A DNA stretch of 8,375 bases from Gemmatimonadota bacterium. Lineage in GTDB: Bacteria; Gemmatimonadota; Gemmatimonadetes; Gemmatimonadales; GWC2-71-9. Each line of letters starts with the position of its first letter. Position 1 is the stretch's first letter. The stretch covers positions 1 to 8,375 of the forward strand of contig JAOTWK010000139.1 in NCBI GenBank assembly GCA_029862935.1. The letters are read 5' to 3'. Position numbers and translations under genes: made by a program. Shown in pieces: positions 7,505-8,375 of this stretch. The notes below the pieces were generated by a model. The model ran no database searches and had not been told where the DNA came from. It was given only the letters and a program-made list of their open reading frames with translations.

Positions 7505-8375
7505 TCCCTTTGCTGCCACCGGGACCCAAACCGTCGCTGCAGCAGCTCCTGAATTTGCGAGAAGGACCACACGAGTTCCTTGCGCAGCTCGTCGAGGAAC
7601 ACGGGCATGCGGTGCGCTACGGCGTCGGACCGTTCGCATTCTCATTGTTCACGCACCCCGACGCCGTGCAGCATATCCTCGTGACGCAGCAGCGCCGCTA
7701 CGACAAACGCACCTTTCAATACCGACTGCTCAGCGACATCACCGGACGTGGCCTGCTCACCACCGATGGCGATTTGTGGCTTCGCCGGCGTCGATTGCAG
7801 CAGCCGTCTTTTCACCGGGATCGAATCGTCGAGTTCACTCCGGTGTTCACACACTTCGCCGAGCAATTGGCTCAGCGGTGGCGCATCTCCGCCGAGCGCG
7901 GCGACCCCGTCGACGTCGCAGCGGAGATGATGCATGTGACCCTGCAGTCGGTGGTCAAGACGCTATTCGGCATCGAGATCGGAGACCGCGCGGACAGTCT
8001 GGCCCGTGCCGCGCTCACCGTGCTGCATCACATCATGTTTCGAGCGCGCACGCTGGGCAGCGTTCCCCGATGGCTGCCAATCCGCTTGAACCGAGAGGCG
8101 CGCACAGCTCTTGATCTACTCGACGAGGCAATCCGAGGCACCATCGCGCGGCGCCGCAACAACGCGTCACGGCAATTCCCAGGTACCCCTGACCTTCTCG
8201 CACGCCTCATGAGCGCCAGCGACCCGGACACGGGAACGTCACTCACCGACGACGAGTTGCGCGACGAAATGATCACCATGCTGATTGCCGGCCACGAGAC
8301 CGTGGCGAGCGCCCTCACGTGGACGTGGTACCTGCTCGCGTGTAACCCCGAGACCGATACCAAGCTGGCTGAAGA
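7501..8375 (+). CDS. Cytochrome P450, CYP175-like carotenoid hydroxylase, 3' truncated by window
   Basis: The first 291 residues of a soluble-type P450; the K-helix ExxR and the heme-cysteine loop lie past the window end. It begins with GTG and the typical LLPPGPK stretch, with no membrane anchor. The C-helix motif W93-x3-R97 and the I-helix oxygen-activation motif AGHET (263-267) are clear. The block TFQYRLLSDITGRGLLT (71-87) and AGHETVASALTW (263-274) are strikingly like the corresponding parts of Thermus thermophilus CYP175A1, a beta-carotene 3-hydroxylase, as I recall that sequence. With a lycopene beta-cyclase immediately upstream, hydroxylation of beta-carotene to beta-cryptoxanthin and zeaxanthin is the best guess. 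The GTG start shares four bases (GTGA) with the cyclase stop codon, which implies translational coupling in one operon. P450 identity is near certain; the substrate is inferred. Confidence 0.93.
   Translation, partial: MIPLLPPGPKPSLQQLLNLREGPHEFLAQLVEEHGHAVRYGVGPFAFSLFTHPDAVQHILVTQQRRYDKRTFQYRLLSDITGRGLLTTDGDLWLRRRRLQQPSFHRDRIVEFTPVFTHFAEQLAQRWRISAERGDPVDVAAEMMHVTLQSVVKTLFGIEIGDRADSLARAALTVLHHIMFRARTLGSVPRWLPIRLNREARTALDLLDEAIRGTIARRRNNASRQFPGTPDLLARLMSASDPDTGTSLTDDELRDEMITMLIAGHETVASALTWTWYLLACNPETDTKLAE

Overview
The window is high-GC bacterial DNA with seven genes and no rRNA, tRNA, insertion sequence or CRISPR array. The gene style (secreted M28 peptidase, small lipoproteins, unusual isocitrate dehydrogenase, carotenoid genes) fits an environmental member of Gemmatimonadota or a related phylum. 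That placement is an impression from protein style, not a measured result.

Left part, minus strand (1-2657). From right to left the genes are a small CsgG/LpoB-like lipoprotein, an NADP-type isocitrate dehydrogenase (icd), and the N-terminal 125 residues of an SLC12-like (cation-chloride cotransporter type) permease cut by the window edge. A perfect 9-bp inverted repeat separates icd from the permease. The isocitrate dehydrogenase carries an insert of about 29 residues with two CxxC pairs, placed between its conserved TTP segment and the substrate-binding serine.

Middle (2658-3273). This is a divergent intergenic region of about 615 bases with no convincing gene. It holds a G-rich tract that fits the G-quadruplex pattern, a 15-base direct repeat, and small hairpins in the leader of the lipoprotein gene.

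Right part, plus strand (3274-8375). A secreted M28 zinc aminopeptidase is followed by an MscS channel, an exported dienelactone-hydrolase-family lipoprotein, a one-piece CrtYcd-type lycopene beta-cyclase, and a cytochrome P450 cut by the window edge. The last four genes lie close together (gaps of 61 and 46 bases, then a 4-base GTGA overlap). The P450 has sequence blocks very like Thermus CYP175A1, a beta-carotene 3-hydroxylase. The cyclase and P450 therefore probably form a two-step module, lycopene to beta-carotene to hydroxylated carotenoid (zeaxanthin type). This module and the isocitrate dehydrogenase insert are the most interesting contents.
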